From Saccharopolyspora_D taberi (GTDB lineage: Bacteria > Actinomycetota > Actinomycetes > Mycobacteriales > Pseudonocardiaceae): a stretch of DNA of 64,000 bases. The position numbers and the translations under genes are program-made. How positions within the stretch are numbered: the first letter of the stretch is position 1; every line of letters starts with the position of its first letter. The notes below the pieces were generated by a model, which did not search any database, was not told the origin of the DNA, and saw nothing but the letters and a program-made list of their open reading frames with translations. Location of the stretch: positions 186,001-250,000 of the forward strand of contig NZ_BAAAUX010000001.1 in assembly GCF_039534165.1 (NCBI RefSeq), written 5' to 3'. This document shows positions 8,204 to 16,658 of this stretch, in pieces.

Positions 8204-9053
8204 CGCTGGTCCTTTCCGCCAGTTGTTGCGCAACAGCGGTCATGAGCTCGGCTGACGACTCTGGGCTCATGGCCGCGCCCATCAGCGTAGACAGTTCAGA
8301 TCGGTACGCCTCAACATCATTCTCGCCGTACAGGAACGTCGGCCCTCGGAAGTGCTCGAGATGCACCATTGGGGCGGCCTTGTCGAACTCGAACAGGATG
8401 AACGAGCCGTTGTGGGCGAGAGTCCACCGGCTGATGTTCGATGGGATGACCTGCACGGTGATGTTCGGTCGCCCGGCGAGCTGTACGAGGTGGCGAACCT
8501 GTTCGGCCATGATCGTGTAACTACCGATCGGCTCGCGCAGGGCTCGCTCCATGATGATCGCCGTGATCTGGCGATCCGATCGCAGCGTCTCGCCACGCGC
8601 CATGCGCAGCTCGACTCGAACGCCACGTTGGTCGGCGGGGATCGACGCCATGATCTCCGTGGCGTATGCGCGAGTCTGCAGCGGACCCGGGATGACCAGC
8701 GGGGCTACGTGGGTGATGCGCGTGGCGGCGCGTTCAAACTCGGCAAGCTCGATAAGATGGCCGTGAAGGCTCCCTCTGTGGTCGGCGACCATGTTTGGCT
8801 CCGATGCGGTGCGGGCGAACTCGATGAGTTCATCGCATCGTTCGCCGATGATTCCGAGCGTGCCGAGGACGCGGGCGACGATGTCGACGGGCGCGGTCCG
8901 CTGGCCTGATTCATACCTCGACAGGGTTGGCTGGCTGATTCCCAGGCGGGCAGCAAGTTGACGACCGTTCAGTCCGGCCGCCTTCCGCAGATCACGAAGT
9001 TCGGCGCCGAGTAGACGAGCCTTCGGAGTGTGACTCTCGTTGATTCCGCCCAT
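8151..9053 (-). CDS. HTH transcriptional regulator (XRE N-terminus, DUF5753/Scr1-type)
   Basis: A 300-aa protein with an XRE-type helix-turn-helix at ~18-70 (RQLAARLGISQPTLSRYESG is the recognition region) followed by the ~180-residue C-terminal domain (DUF5753) seen in Scr1/BldB-associated regulators of actinomycetes. The domain order and the overlapping DUF397 gene make the assignment firm. There is no Shine-Dalgarno before ATG 9053, so it may be leaderless. As the only repressor-like gene in the visible prophage it is the best candidate for a lysogeny regulator, probably acting at the palindromic site at 9121-9153. Confidence 0.85.
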   Translation of the reverse strand: MGGINESHTPKARLLGAELRDLRKAAGLNGRQLAARLGISQPTLSRYESGQRTAPVDIVARVLGTLGIIGERCDELIEFARTASEPNMVADHRGSLHGHLIELAEFERAATRITHVAPLVIPGPLQTRAYATEIMASIPADQRGVRVELRMARGETLRSDRQITAIIMERALREPIGSYTIMAEQVRHLVQLAGRPNITVQVIPSNISRWTLAHNGSFILFEFDKAAPMVHLEHFRGPTFLYGENDVEAYRSELSTLMGAAMSPESSAELMTAVAQQLAERTSDDDGTKQLAEGELFQPE

Positions 9054-9120
9054 GAATCAAGAGTAGTCCAGGGAAACCCCTGCTCATTGCGTCCGATCAG
9101 GGTAACGACCTTGCCTGGTT

Positions 9121-9153
9121 GATACCGGTATCATCTACTTGAATCCGGTATCA
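9121..9153. promoter_or_regulatory. Candidate operator: palindrome plus repeated half
   Basis: GATACCGGTATC (9121-9132) is a perfect 12-bp palindrome. The 9-mer CCGGTATCA at 9125-9133 recurs at 9145-9153, 20 bp away, about two helical turns. The site is centred in the divergent gap between the HTH regulator (starts 9053, leftward) and the small rightward genes at 9218 and 9304. A control site for the adjacent HTH protein is inferred from position and symmetry. Confidence 0.55.
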
Positions 9154-9217
9154 GCAATATGGCTGGCCATTCACCCGGAGGCTATCGACAACCTCCCGCC
9201 CACCACTGGGGGACACC

Positions 9218-9304
9218 ATGCACGTCCTCTTCACCCTCACCGCCCTAGCTCTAACCATCGGCCCGATCCTGCTCCACCGCGGCATGTTCGGGCGGTGGTC
9301 GTGA
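9218..9304 (+). CDS. 28-aa hydrophobic peptide coupled to the zinc-finger gene
   Basis: A short frame from ATG 9218, preceded by CTGGGGGACACC. It encodes a 28-residue peptide with a hydrophobic core (LFTLTALALTIGPILL) and a basic, Trp-containing end (HRGMFGRWS). Its stop TGA (9302-9304) overlaps the next ATG (9304), a classic TGATG translational coupling. It could be a single-span membrane peptide or simply a leader for the next gene. Length alone makes it uncertain, but the RBS, composition and coupling favour translation. Confidence 0.5.
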   Translation: MHVLFTLTALALTIGPILLHRGMFGRWS

Positions 9305-9543
9305 TGACCCATCCCTTCCGCTGGGCGCCCGCCGCCAACGAACGCCACGCCAGCAGAGACACCGCGCCCGCCGGTGGCCTCTACCCGAACGGCGAATGCG
9401 TCGAAACCCTCTGCGGTCGAGAACTCTCCGTCGACAACTCCGACATCGCATGGCTCTGGCCCACGTGCCCCGACTGCAACCAGGTGGCTCATCGGATCGC
9501 AGGGTGTCCGATGCCGCCGGCGAAGAAACCGCTGTTGCGCTAG
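9304..9543 (+). CDS. Small zinc-finger protein
   Basis: A 79-aa protein with His15, Cys32, Cys37, then Cys55-X2-Cys58, His63 and Cys68. It fits a family of short actinobacterial zinc-finger proteins with a conserved WLWPTCPDC segment that often lie next to HTH/DUF397 regulators. ATG 9304 is chosen because it overlaps the 28-aa peptide's stop; longer upstream frames lack support. It is divergent from the regulator across a palindromic operator, so it may be repressed in the lysogen. No enzymatic motif is seen; the role could be nucleic-acid or protein binding. Confidence 0.65.
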   Translation: MTHPFRWAPAANERHASRDTAPAGGLYPNGECVETLCGRELSVDNSDIAWLWPTCPDCNQVAHRIAGCPMPPAKKPLLR

Positions 9544-9595
9544 ACCCGGCCGCGCCGCGGTGTCAATCCCAGTCGTCACCCGCGGCCCGACCGTC

Positions 9596-9634
9596 GGCCC
9601 CGATCCCGTCTCCCCGACCGGGATCGGGGCCTTT
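9596..9634. terminator. Bidirectional intrinsic terminator
   Basis: GGCCCCGATCCCG (9596-9608) pairs perfectly with CGGGATCGGGGCC (9619-9631) around a 10-base loop, followed by TTTCC. It separates the rightward zinc-finger gene (ends 9543) from the convergent integrase (stop at 9645). Confidence 0.8.
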
Positions 9635-9644
9635 CCATGCTGGC

Positions 9645-10877
9645 TTACTTGTAGGCCGCGTCCAGAGCCGCAGCGGCGCCAGGGTTTTGCATGCCACGGC
9701 CCATGTACACGTTCTGCGTCATCGACGGGTTCGCATGACCGAGCTGGTCGGCGATCTCGCGGGCCGTCTGCCCGGACATGTCAAGGATCGTCGCGACGGT
9801 CTTGCGGCCGATGTGCGTCTTGAAGCCCGGATATTCAATACGCTCCCGCATCCGCCGCACTGACCGCTGCATGTTGCTGGGATGGCGCCATCCCAGAGTG
9901 CCCGACGGGAACACCGGCTCGTTTTCGTATGCCTCAAACGGCTTGCGGACGAGCAGCAGGGTGAACAGGTAGTCTGGCATCCCGATGACGCGCTTGGCCC
10001 GGAAGGTCTTGCCTTCGTGGCGAACCAAGCCCTTGCCCGATACCGCAACGATGTTGCCGTTGATCCACACGGACTTGGGCGGAAGTACCTCTTGCGCTCC
10101 AGTTCCGTCGTAGACCGTGATTGACTCGTCGGTCAGGTTGAGGTCTCGCCACCGCACAGCCAGTGCTTCCCCGAACCGCACGCCGGTTCCGAAGACGAAC
10201 CGGATGAAGTCCGGCAAGTCAGCCTTCGCCGCTGTCTCGTCAGCGTCGAGCTTGGCCAGGAAGTCCGACAACTGATCGGCGGTCATCGCGACAGGCTTGT
10301 TCGCAGCACCCTCAATATTGGAGAGGTCGCGAACAGGGTTTCGGCTGATGATGCCCGTCTCATCGTTGAGGACGACGTACTGCATCACGCCGGACAGTAC
10401 AGTGCGGATCCCGCGGCGTGTGTTGGCTGCGACCTTCTTGCGTTCTAGGTCGGTCATGAACTTTTCTAGGCGGCTGACGGTGCACTCGCGGAGGAGGAGC
10501 TGCCCGATCGCCGGGAGGACGTGTTTGTTCAGCCGTCCCTTGTAGCGGTCGTAGGTGGTTCCGCTGCGGCGCGTTTGGATCTGCTCGAGGTAGAGCTTGG
10601 CGGCGTCGGCGAACCGTGATCCGGCGCCTAGGGTGGCTTGTTGGCCGGCCTGCTTGCCAAGCGCTTCGCGAAGGGAGCGGCGGGCTTTGGTCTCGCTGCT
10701 GCCGCTGCGTTCGACCTGCCGTGTGTTTCCGTCGTGGCCGCGATAGTTGGTGACCGCTCGCCACGAGTCGGCACGTGCGCCTTCGGGGATGGATTCCTTT
10801 GGGGTCCACTGGCCGTCGATGCGGCCGTAGGTTCGGATGGCGCCCCAGGTGCCGAGGGGGAGCGGAGGACGAGCCAT
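9645..10877 (-). CDS. int: Tyrosine site-specific recombinase (prophage integrase)
   Basis: A 410-aa phage integrase with an N-terminal arm-binding-like region, a SAM-like core-binding domain (~85-180) and a catalytic domain (~195-400). The catalytic residues are all visible: Arg234 (TGVRFGEAL), His355-X2-Arg358 (HIGRKT), His381 (LGHANP) and Tyr391 (NVYMGRG). ATG 10877 is preferred because GGGAG lies 6 bases upstream; ATGs at 10883, 10895 and 10907 are in frame but less well placed. It is read toward the prophage interior, next to the tRNA-Leu gene that it most likely uses as attachment site. Confidence 0.92.
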   Translation of the reverse strand: MARPPLPLGTWGAIRTYGRIDGQWTPKESIPEGARADSWRAVTNYRGHDGNTRQVERSGSSETKARRSLREALGKQAGQQATLGAGSRFADAAKLYLEQIQTRRSGTTYDRYKGRLNKHVLPAIGQLLLRECTVSRLEKFMTDLERKKVAANTRRGIRTVLSGVMQYVVLNDETGIISRNPVRDLSNIEGAANKPVAMTADQLSDFLAKLDADETAAKADLPDFIRFVFGTGVRFGEALAVRWRDLNLTDESITVYDGTGAQEVLPPKSVWINGNIVAVSGKGLVRHEGKTFRAKRVIGMPDYLFTLLLVRKPFEAYENEPVFPSGTLGWRHPSNMQRSVRRMRERIEYPGFKTHIGRKTVATILDMSGQTAREIADQLGHANPSMTQNVYMGRGMQNPGAAAALDAAYK

Positions 10878-10879
10878 GA

Positions 10880-10990
10880 TCATCTCCCAAAGCCATGGGT
10901 TTTGCATGGATGATCTATGGTATCGCGATCTCGTGGCGGCCTGCTATGGGCGCTGACTTGGGAAAATGAGTGCCCCCGGTGCGATTCGAA
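10880..10990. other. Probable prophage-chromosome junction (att site) at the tRNA 3' end
   Basis: The integrase start and the 3' end of the minus-strand tRNA-Leu gene are ~95 bases apart, the usual layout when a phage recombines into a tRNA 3' end. An imperfect dyad CCATG...CATGG (10893-10909) and a copy of the 12-mer GGGTTTTGCATG (10897-10908) lie here. The exact core cannot be set because the matching att copy lies left of base 1. Confidence 0.5.
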
Positions 10991-11043
10991 CGCACACTGG
11001 ACGGATTTTGAGTCCGCTGCCTCTGCCGTTGGGCTACGGGGGC
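10971..11043 (-). tRNA. tRNA-Leu(CAA)
   Basis: The minus strand folds as a full cloverleaf: acceptor GCCCCCG/CGGGGGC, D arm GCC/GGC, anticodon stem GCGGA/TCCGT with loop CTCAAAA (anticodon CAA, reading UUG), T arm GTGCG-TTCGAAT-CGCAC, and discriminator A73, as expected for leucine. The 3' CCA is not encoded. The variable region is only ~5 bases instead of the long class II arm usual for tRNA-Leu. The gene is intact although it adjoins the prophage, so integration probably restored its 3' end. Confidence 0.9.
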
Positions 11044-11188
11044 CTACCTGCGGCGAGCATACGCCACGCTTGATCAACTCCGGGCGGGAGGGCCGGGGAG
11101 TGTCCGGTTCGGGACCCTGGCGGTGGTGATCGTCACCGGTTAGGTTCACGGCTCTGCCTGGATTGGACCTACCTTTCGGGGGGCCGGG

Positions 11189-12544
11189 ATGGATCAGCAG
11201 CACGCGTTGCGGCGGAGTCTGAAGGGGCGGCACCTTCGGATGATCGCGCTGGGCGGGATCATCGGGGCCAGCCTGTTCATCGGCAGCGGGGCCGTCATCC
11301 GCACCGTGGGGCCCGCCGCCGTTCTCTCCTACGCGCTCGGCGGGATGATCGTCGTGCTCGTGATGCGGATGCTCGGGGAGATGGCCACCGCCGCTCCCGC
11401 GCTCGGGTCTTTCATGGAGTACGCGCGGTCTTCGCTCGGGGAGTGGGCCGGGTTCACCGTCGGCTGGTTGTACTGGTACTTCTGGGTCGGCGTGGTCGCG
11501 TTCGAGGCCGTTGCCGGGGCCGAGTTGCTCCAGCCGCTGCTTCCTTCCGTTCCCCAGTGGGCGTTCTCGCTGGTGCTCATGTTGCTGCTGACCGCCGCGA
11601 ACCTCGTGTCCGTTCGCTCCTTCGGCGAGACCGAGTTCTGGCTGGCGTCGGTCAAGGTCGTCACGATCGTAGTGTTCCTGCTGTTCGGCTCGCTGTTCGC
11701 GCTGGGGCTCTGGCCCGGTTCCTCCTTCTCCGTCGGCAACATCGCGCTCGACGGGTTCTTCGCCGGCGGCGGCTTCTCCGTGCTGCACGGGGTGGTCATC
11801 GTGATCTTCTCGTACTTCGGCACCGAGATCGTGACCATCGTTTCCGCCGAGTCCGCCGAGCCCGAGCGGGCCGTCGCCAAGGCCACCAAGGCCGTCGTGT
11901 GGCGGGTCCTGCTGTTCTACGTCGGGTCCGTGGCGCTGCTGGTGATGATCACGCCCTGGCGGGACGTCCCCTCCGAGTCGAGTCCGTTCGCCGCCGCCTT
12001 CACCAGGTTCGGGCTGCCCGGGGCCGAGGTGATCGTCAACGTCGTGGTGTTCACCGCCGTGCTCTCGGTGCTCAACTCCGGGCTCTACACCGCGTCGCGG
12101 ATGCTGTTCGCGCTGCACGGGCGCGGGTTCGCTCCGGGCTGGATCCGGGACGTCAACTCCCGCGGCGTGCCGTGGAAGGCGATCGTCCTGTCGACCCTCG
12201 TCGGCTACGTCGCCGTCGCGATGAGCTACGTCGCTCCGGACACCGTCTTCTACTTCATCATCAACTCCGCCGGCGCCGTCGCGCTGTTCGTCTACGCGAT
12301 CATCGCGCTGTCGCAGCTGCGGATGCGGCGCAGGCTCGAGCGTGAAGCCCCCGAACGGCTGAAGCTGCGGATGTGGTTGTTCCCCTACCTCACGTGGGCC
12401 ACTTTGGGGTTGATCGGCGTCGTGGTGTTGACCATGGCAGTACTCGGCGACACCCGCTCGCAGCTCGCGTTGAGCCTGGTCAGCCTGGCCGCGATCCTGC
12501 TGGTCTACGCGCTGTTCGTGCGCGGGCGGACGCGGGAAACGTGA
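11189..12544 (+). CDS. APC-family amino acid permease
   Basis: A 451-aa inner-membrane transporter with 12 hydrophobic spans. The APC signature lies in the first span (IALGGIIGASLFIGSG), followed by the RMLGEMATAAP segment, typical of the GabP/proline/aromatic amino-acid permease group using proton symport. Length is normal. It is the first chromosomal gene right of the tRNA, transcribed alone, with ~145 bases of upstream spacer. The substrate cannot be read from sequence; basic or neutral amino acids or GABA are possible. Confidence 0.85.
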   Translation: MDQQHALRRSLKGRHLRMIALGGIIGASLFIGSGAVIRTVGPAAVLSYALGGMIVVLVMRMLGEMATAAPALGSFMEYARSSLGEWAGFTVGWLYWYFWVGVVAFEAVAGAELLQPLLPSVPQWAFSLVLMLLLTAANLVSVRSFGETEFWLASVKVVTIVVFLLFGSLFALGLWPGSSFSVGNIALDGFFAGGGFSVLHGVVIVIFSYFGTEIVTIVSAESAEPERAVAKATKAVVWRVLLFYVGSVALLVMITPWRDVPSESSPFAAAFTRFGLPGAEVIVNVVVFTAVLSVLNSGLYTASRMLFALHGRGFAPGWIRDVNSRGVPWKAIVLSTLVGYVAVAMSYVAPDTVFYFIINSAGAVALFVYAIIALSQLRMRRRLEREAPERLKLRMWLFPYLTWATLGLIGVVVLTMAVLGDTRSQLALSLVSLAAILLVYALFVRGRTRET

Positions 12545-12664
12545 TCGTCACCGATGTCGGGATGCTCACGCCGCCTGCGCCCCTCGGCCACGCCTCCGGA
12601 CCGGTAGGCTGCACTTTCCGGTGCGACCGCGCCGGCCGACCCTAGATTGATCCAGGAGGACCCG

Positions 12665-13279
12665 GTGACCACGCCGGCTGCCGAGGACACACGCGAGGCC
12701 AAGCCCGTCGAACGTCGCGTACTCGTGGCCGAGGACGAGGCGTTGATCAGGCTCGATCTCGTCGAGATGCTCCGCGAGGAGGGCTACGAGGTCGTCGGTG
12801 AGGCCGGTGACGGCCAGGAGGCCGTGCGGCTCGCCGACGAGCTCCGGCCCGACCTGGTCATCTTGGACATCAAGATGCCCAAGATGGACGGCATCGAGGC
12901 CGCCTCCAACATCGCCGGCGAGCGGATCGCGCCGGTGGTCATCCTCACCGCGTTCAGCCAGCGCGACCTGGTCGAGCGGGCCCGCGACGCAGGCGCCATG
13001 GCCTACCTGGTCAAGCCCTTCGCCAAGCGCGACCTGGTGCCCGCGATCGAGCTGGCCGTCTCCCGCTTCGCCGAGGTCAAGGCGCTGGAGTCCGAGGTCG
13101 CCGACCTCAACGACCGGCTGGAGGCGCGCAAGACCATCGAGCGCGCCAAGGGCCTGCTGATGAGCAAGCACAACCTCTCCGAGCCGGAGTCGTTCCGCTG
13201 GCTCCAGCGCACCGCCATGGACCGCCGCACCACGATGAAGGCGGTCGCCGAGGCGGTGCTGGAAAACCTGAGCCAGTAG
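12665..13279 (+). CDS. pdtaR: ANTAR-domain response regulator, PdtaR-like
   Basis: A 204-aa two-domain protein: a receiver (~17-130) with the acidic pair E23/D24, phospho-acceptor D68, T95 and K117, then a C-terminal ANTAR RNA-binding domain (~140-200) with the ARKTIERAKGLL segment. ANTAR regulators bind paired hairpins and antitermination-control RNA. GTG 12665 is chosen since AGGAGG (12654-12659) lies at ideal distance. Its place just before polA, rpsA, coaE and uvrB matches Rv1626 (PdtaR) in Mycobacterium tuberculosis. The partner histidine kinase is not in this window. Confidence 0.9.
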   Translation: MTTPAAEDTREAKPVERRVLVAEDEALIRLDLVEMLREEGYEVVGEAGDGQEAVRLADELRPDLVILDIKMPKMDGIEAASNIAGERIAPVVILTAFSQRDLVERARDAGAMAYLVKPFAKRDLVPAIELAVSRFAEVKALESEVADLNDRLEARKTIERAKGLLMSKHNLSEPESFRWLQRTAMDRRTTMKAVAEAVLENLSQ

Positions 13280-13726
13280 TCAGCTCTTGTCGCGCAGGAC
13301 GCAGGTGAGGCGGGCGGTGCAGGTGCGGCGGTCCTTCTCGTCGGTGATGACGATCTCGTAGGTCGCGGTGCTGCGGCCCCGGTGGACCGCCGTGGCCACT
13401 CCGGTCACGAGGCCCTCGGAAGCGCCCCGGTGGTGCGTGCAGGACAGCTCCAGCCCGAGGGCGATCCGGTCCTCGCCCGCGTGGATCGCCGCGGCCACCG
13501 AGCCGAGGGTCTCGGCCAGCACCGCGTTTGCGCCGCCGTGGATCAGGCCGTAGGGCTGGCGGTTGCCCGCCACCGGCAGCGTGCCGACCACCCGATCGGG
13601 GCCGTACTCGGTGATCCGGAGCCCCATCCGGTCGCCGAGCTGCTCGTCCGCGGCGCCCATGATCTCCTGCGGTAAACCGTTCCCGCTGGTCGTCGCGCTG
13701 TTGTCGTCGGTGACCGACACCCTCAC
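13280..13726 (-). CDS. PaaI-type hotdog-fold thioesterase
   Basis: A 148-aa single hotdog domain. The motif IHGGANAVLAETLGS (~62-76) is the catalytic/CoA-binding HGG block of the PaaI/YdiI group, with Glu in the central helix as the likely general base. It hydrolyses acyl- or aroyl-CoA, probably as a tetramer in the cytoplasm. It is convergent with pdtaR (stops abut) and divergent from polA. The N-terminal ~20 residues are variable, so the exact start is uncertain; GTG 13726 is used. Confidence 0.85.
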   Translation of the reverse strand: MRVSVTDDNSATTSGNGLPQEIMGAADEQLGDRMGLRITEYGPDRVVGTLPVAGNRQPYGLIHGGANAVLAETLGSVAAAIHAGEDRIALGLELSCTHHRGASEGLVTGVATAVHRGRSTATYEIVITDEKDRRTCTARLTCVLRDKS

Positions 13727-13785
13727 CCGCTCCTTCGCCTCCGCGTACCGCCTGTCAGCCCTTAAGCCTAGACTCGCCTGCCGTG

Positions 13786-16467
13786 ATGGATTCCGGAGAC
13801 CGACGCCTGCTGCTGATCGACGGCCACTCGATGGCCTACCGAGCGTTCTACGCGCTGCCCAAGGAGAACTTCCAGACCAACACGGGTCAGCACACGAACG
13901 CGGTCTACGGGTTCACCTCCATGCTGATCAACCTGCTCCGCGACGAGCAGCCCACCTACCTCGCGGTCGCCTTCGACGTCTCCCGCAAGACCTTCCGCAG
14001 CGAGGCGTTCGCCGACTACAAGGCGAACCGCGGCGCCACCCCGGACGAGTTCCGCGGCCAGGTCAGCCTGATCCAGGACGTGCTCGGCGCGCTGAACATC
14101 CCGGTGCTGAGCAAGGAGAACTTCGAGGCCGACGACATCATCGCCACGCTGGCCACGCAGGCCGCGGCGGAAGGCATCGAGGTCTCGATCTGCACCGGCG
14201 ACCGCGACGCGCTCCAGCTGGTCACCGACACCGTCACCGTGCTCTACCCGACCAAGGGCGTCTCCGAGCTGACCCGGTTCACCCCGGAGGCGGTGTCCGA
14301 CAAGTACGGCCTGTCCCCCGAGCAGTACCCCGACTTCGCCGCGCTGCGCGGCGACCCGTCCGACAACCTGCCCAAGATCCCGGGCGTGGGGGAGAAGACG
14401 GTCACCAAGTGGATCCAGCAGTTCGGCTCGCTGGCCGAGCTGGTCGACCGGGTCGACGAGGTCAAGGGCAAGGCGGGCGACGCGCTGCGCGAGCACCTGT
14501 CCTCGGTGCTGCTCAACCGGCAGCTGACCGAGCTGGTGCGGGACGTGCCGCTGGACCTGGCGCCCGGCGACCTGGCCGTGCGGCAGTGGGACCGCGACGC
14601 GGTGCACCGGCTGTTCGACGACCTGGAGTTCCGGGTGCTGCGCGAGCGGCTGTTCGCGACGCTGACGACCGAGGAGCCCGAGGTCGAGGAGGGCTTCGAG
14701 ATCAGCGGCGGGCTCGTGGCGCCGGGTGAGCTGCGGGCGTGGCTGGACCAGCACGCCAGGGACGGCCGCCGCGTCGGCCTGTCGTTCACCGGCACCTGGG
14801 CGCGCGGCAGCGGCGACCTGACCGGCATCGCCCTGGTCAGCGCCGACGGCGCGGGCGCGTTCGCCGACGTCATCGAGCTGACCGCCGACGACGAGCAGGC
14901 GCTCGCGGACTGGCTGGCCGACGCGTCGGTGCCGAAGGCGGCGCACGACGTCAAGGGCCCGCTGCACGCGGTGCGCGACCGGGGCTGGACGCTGGCCGGG
15001 CTGAGCAGCGACACCGCGCTGGCCGCCTACCTGGTCCGGCCGGGGCAGCGCTCCTTCGACCTGCCCGACCTGGTGGTCCGCTACCTCCAGCGGGAGCTGC
15101 GCGCCGAGTCGGAGGACGACGGTCAGCTGTCGCTGCTGGAGGACGAGCAGGACGTCAAGGCCGACGCCGCGGCCGCCGAGCTGGTGCGGGCCCGGGCGGT
15201 CGCCGAGCTGGCCGACACCCTCGACGGCGAGCTCGCGCGCATCGACAGCACCCGGCTGCTCACCGAGCTGGAACTGCCGCTGCTGCAGGTGCTCAGCGAG
15301 CTGGAGGGCGCGGGCATCGCGGTCGACTCGGAGCAGCTGGCCGAGCTGGGCGCGCACTTCGCGGCGCGGGTCAAGCAGGCCGAGCAGGACGCGTTCGGGG
15401 TGATCGGCAAGGAGATCAACCTCGGCTCGCCCAAGCAGCTCCAGGTCGTGCTCTTCGACGAGCTGGGCATGCCCAAGACCAAGCGCACCAAGACCGGCTA
15501 CACCACCGACGCCGACGCGTTGCAGGGCCTGTACGAGAAGACCGAGCACCCGTTCCTCCAGCACCTGCTGGAGCACCGCGACGCCACCCGGCTCAAGACC
15601 ACTGTGGACGGCCTGGTGAAGTCGGTCGCCGACGACGGCCGGATCCACACCACGCTGAACCAGACGATCGCGGCCACCGGCAGGCTCTCGTCGACCGACC
15701 CGAACCTGCAGAACATCCCGATCCGCACCGAGGAGGGCCGCCGGATCCGGGAGGTCTTCGTCGTCGGCGAGGGCTACGCCGAGCTGATGACCGCCGACTA
15801 CAGCCAGATCGAGATGCGCATCATGGCGCACCTGTCCGGTGACGAGGGCCTCATCGAGGCCTTCCGCACCGGTGAGGATCTGCACAACTTCGTCGCCTCC
15901 AAGGCGTTCGGGGTGCCGATCGACGAGGTCGGCCACGAGCTGCGGCGGCGGGTCAAGGCGATGTCCTACGGGCTGGCCTACGGGCTGTCGGCGTTCGGGC
16001 TGGCCTCGCAGCTGCGGATCTCCACCGAGGAGGCCCGCGAGCAGATGGAGGCGTACTTCGCCCGCTTCGGCCGGGTCCGGGAATACCTGCGCGAGGTCGT
16101 CGAGCAGGCCCGCAAGGACCAGTACACCTCGACGATCCTGGGCAGGCGCCGCTACCTGCCCGACCTCAACAGCGACAACCGGCAGCGCCGGGAGATGGCC
16201 GAGCGGATGGCGCTCAACGCGCCCATCCAGGGCAGCGCGGCCGACATCATCAAGGTCGCGATGCTCGGCGTGCAGCGGGCGCTGCAGCCGCTGCGGTCGC
16301 GGATGCTGCTGCAGGTGCACGACGAACTGATCATCGAGGTCGCCGAGGGCGAGCGGGACGAGGTCGAGAAGCTGGTCCGGGAGCAGATGGGCTCGGCGCA
16401 CGAGCTGGCGGTGCCGCTGGAGGTCTCGGTCGGCGTCGGCCGGTCCTGGGACGCCGCCGCGCACTGA
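13786..16467 (+). CDS. polA: DNA polymerase I
   Basis: An 893-aa family A polymerase. The 5'-3' exonuclease/FEN domain covers ~1-300, with acidic motifs such as FEADDIIAT and GDPSDNLPKIPG. The middle domain (~310-490) has the 3'-5' exonuclease fold but lacks the DxE proofreading residues, as in other actinobacteria. The polymerase domain (~510-893) carries motif A DYSQIEMRI (D671), the O-helix region RRVKAMSYGLAYGLS and motif C QVHDELIIEV. It acts in Okazaki fragment maturation and repair. A GTG lies one codon upstream of ATG 13786; no clear ribosome-binding site is seen. Confidence 0.97.
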   Translation: MDSGDRRLLLIDGHSMAYRAFYALPKENFQTNTGQHTNAVYGFTSMLINLLRDEQPTYLAVAFDVSRKTFRSEAFADYKANRGATPDEFRGQVSLIQDVLGALNIPVLSKENFEADDIIATLATQAAAEGIEVSICTGDRDALQLVTDTVTVLYPTKGVSELTRFTPEAVSDKYGLSPEQYPDFAALRGDPSDNLPKIPGVGEKTVTKWIQQFGSLAELVDRVDEVKGKAGDALREHLSSVLLNRQLTELVRDVPLDLAPGDLAVRQWDRDAVHRLFDDLEFRVLRERLFATLTTEEPEVEEGFEISGGLVAPGELRAWLDQHARDGRRVGLSFTGTWARGSGDLTGIALVSADGAGAFADVIELTADDEQALADWLADASVPKAAHDVKGPLHAVRDRGWTLAGLSSDTALAAYLVRPGQRSFDLPDLVVRYLQRELRAESEDDGQLSLLEDEQDVKADAAAAELVRARAVAELADTLDGELARIDSTRLLTELELPLLQVLSELEGAGIAVDSEQLAELGAHFAARVKQAEQDAFGVIGKEINLGSPKQLQVVLFDELGMPKTKRTKTGYTTDADALQGLYEKTEHPFLQHLLEHRDATRLKTTVDGLVKSVADDGRIHTTLNQTIAATGRLSSTDPNLQNIPIRTEEGRRIREVFVVGEGYAELMTADYSQIEMRIMAHLSGDEGLIEAFRTGEDLHNFVASKAFGVPIDEVGHELRRRVKAMSYGLAYGLSAFGLASQLRISTEEAREQMEAYFARFGRVREYLREVVEQARKDQYTSTILGRRRYLPDLNSDNRQRREMAERMALNAPIQGSAADIIKVAMLGVQRALQPLRSRMLLQVHDELIIEVAEGERDEVEKLVREQMGSAHELAVPLEVSVGVGRSWDAAAH

Positions 16468-16658
16468 CCGGCCACAAGCGACCGTCCGCACCCGACCGGT
16501 GACGCGATGTTGCGGCCGGGTCACGAATCCGGCGTTCGCCAGGCGTGGGAAGGGCAGGTGCCCCTTGGATGGCGCCCAACGGTTCCGGGCCGCCTTCCGT
16601 CGCGGTGCGGCGGTCCGGATAGCCTTCGTACTTCGCGAACATCCTCAACAGGAGCAGC

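Noticed and set aside
13768..16524. A 918-aa open frame on the minus strand opposite polA
   Set aside because: It is an artefact of GC-rich third positions; composition is low-complexity and polA on the plus strand has all catalytic motifs.
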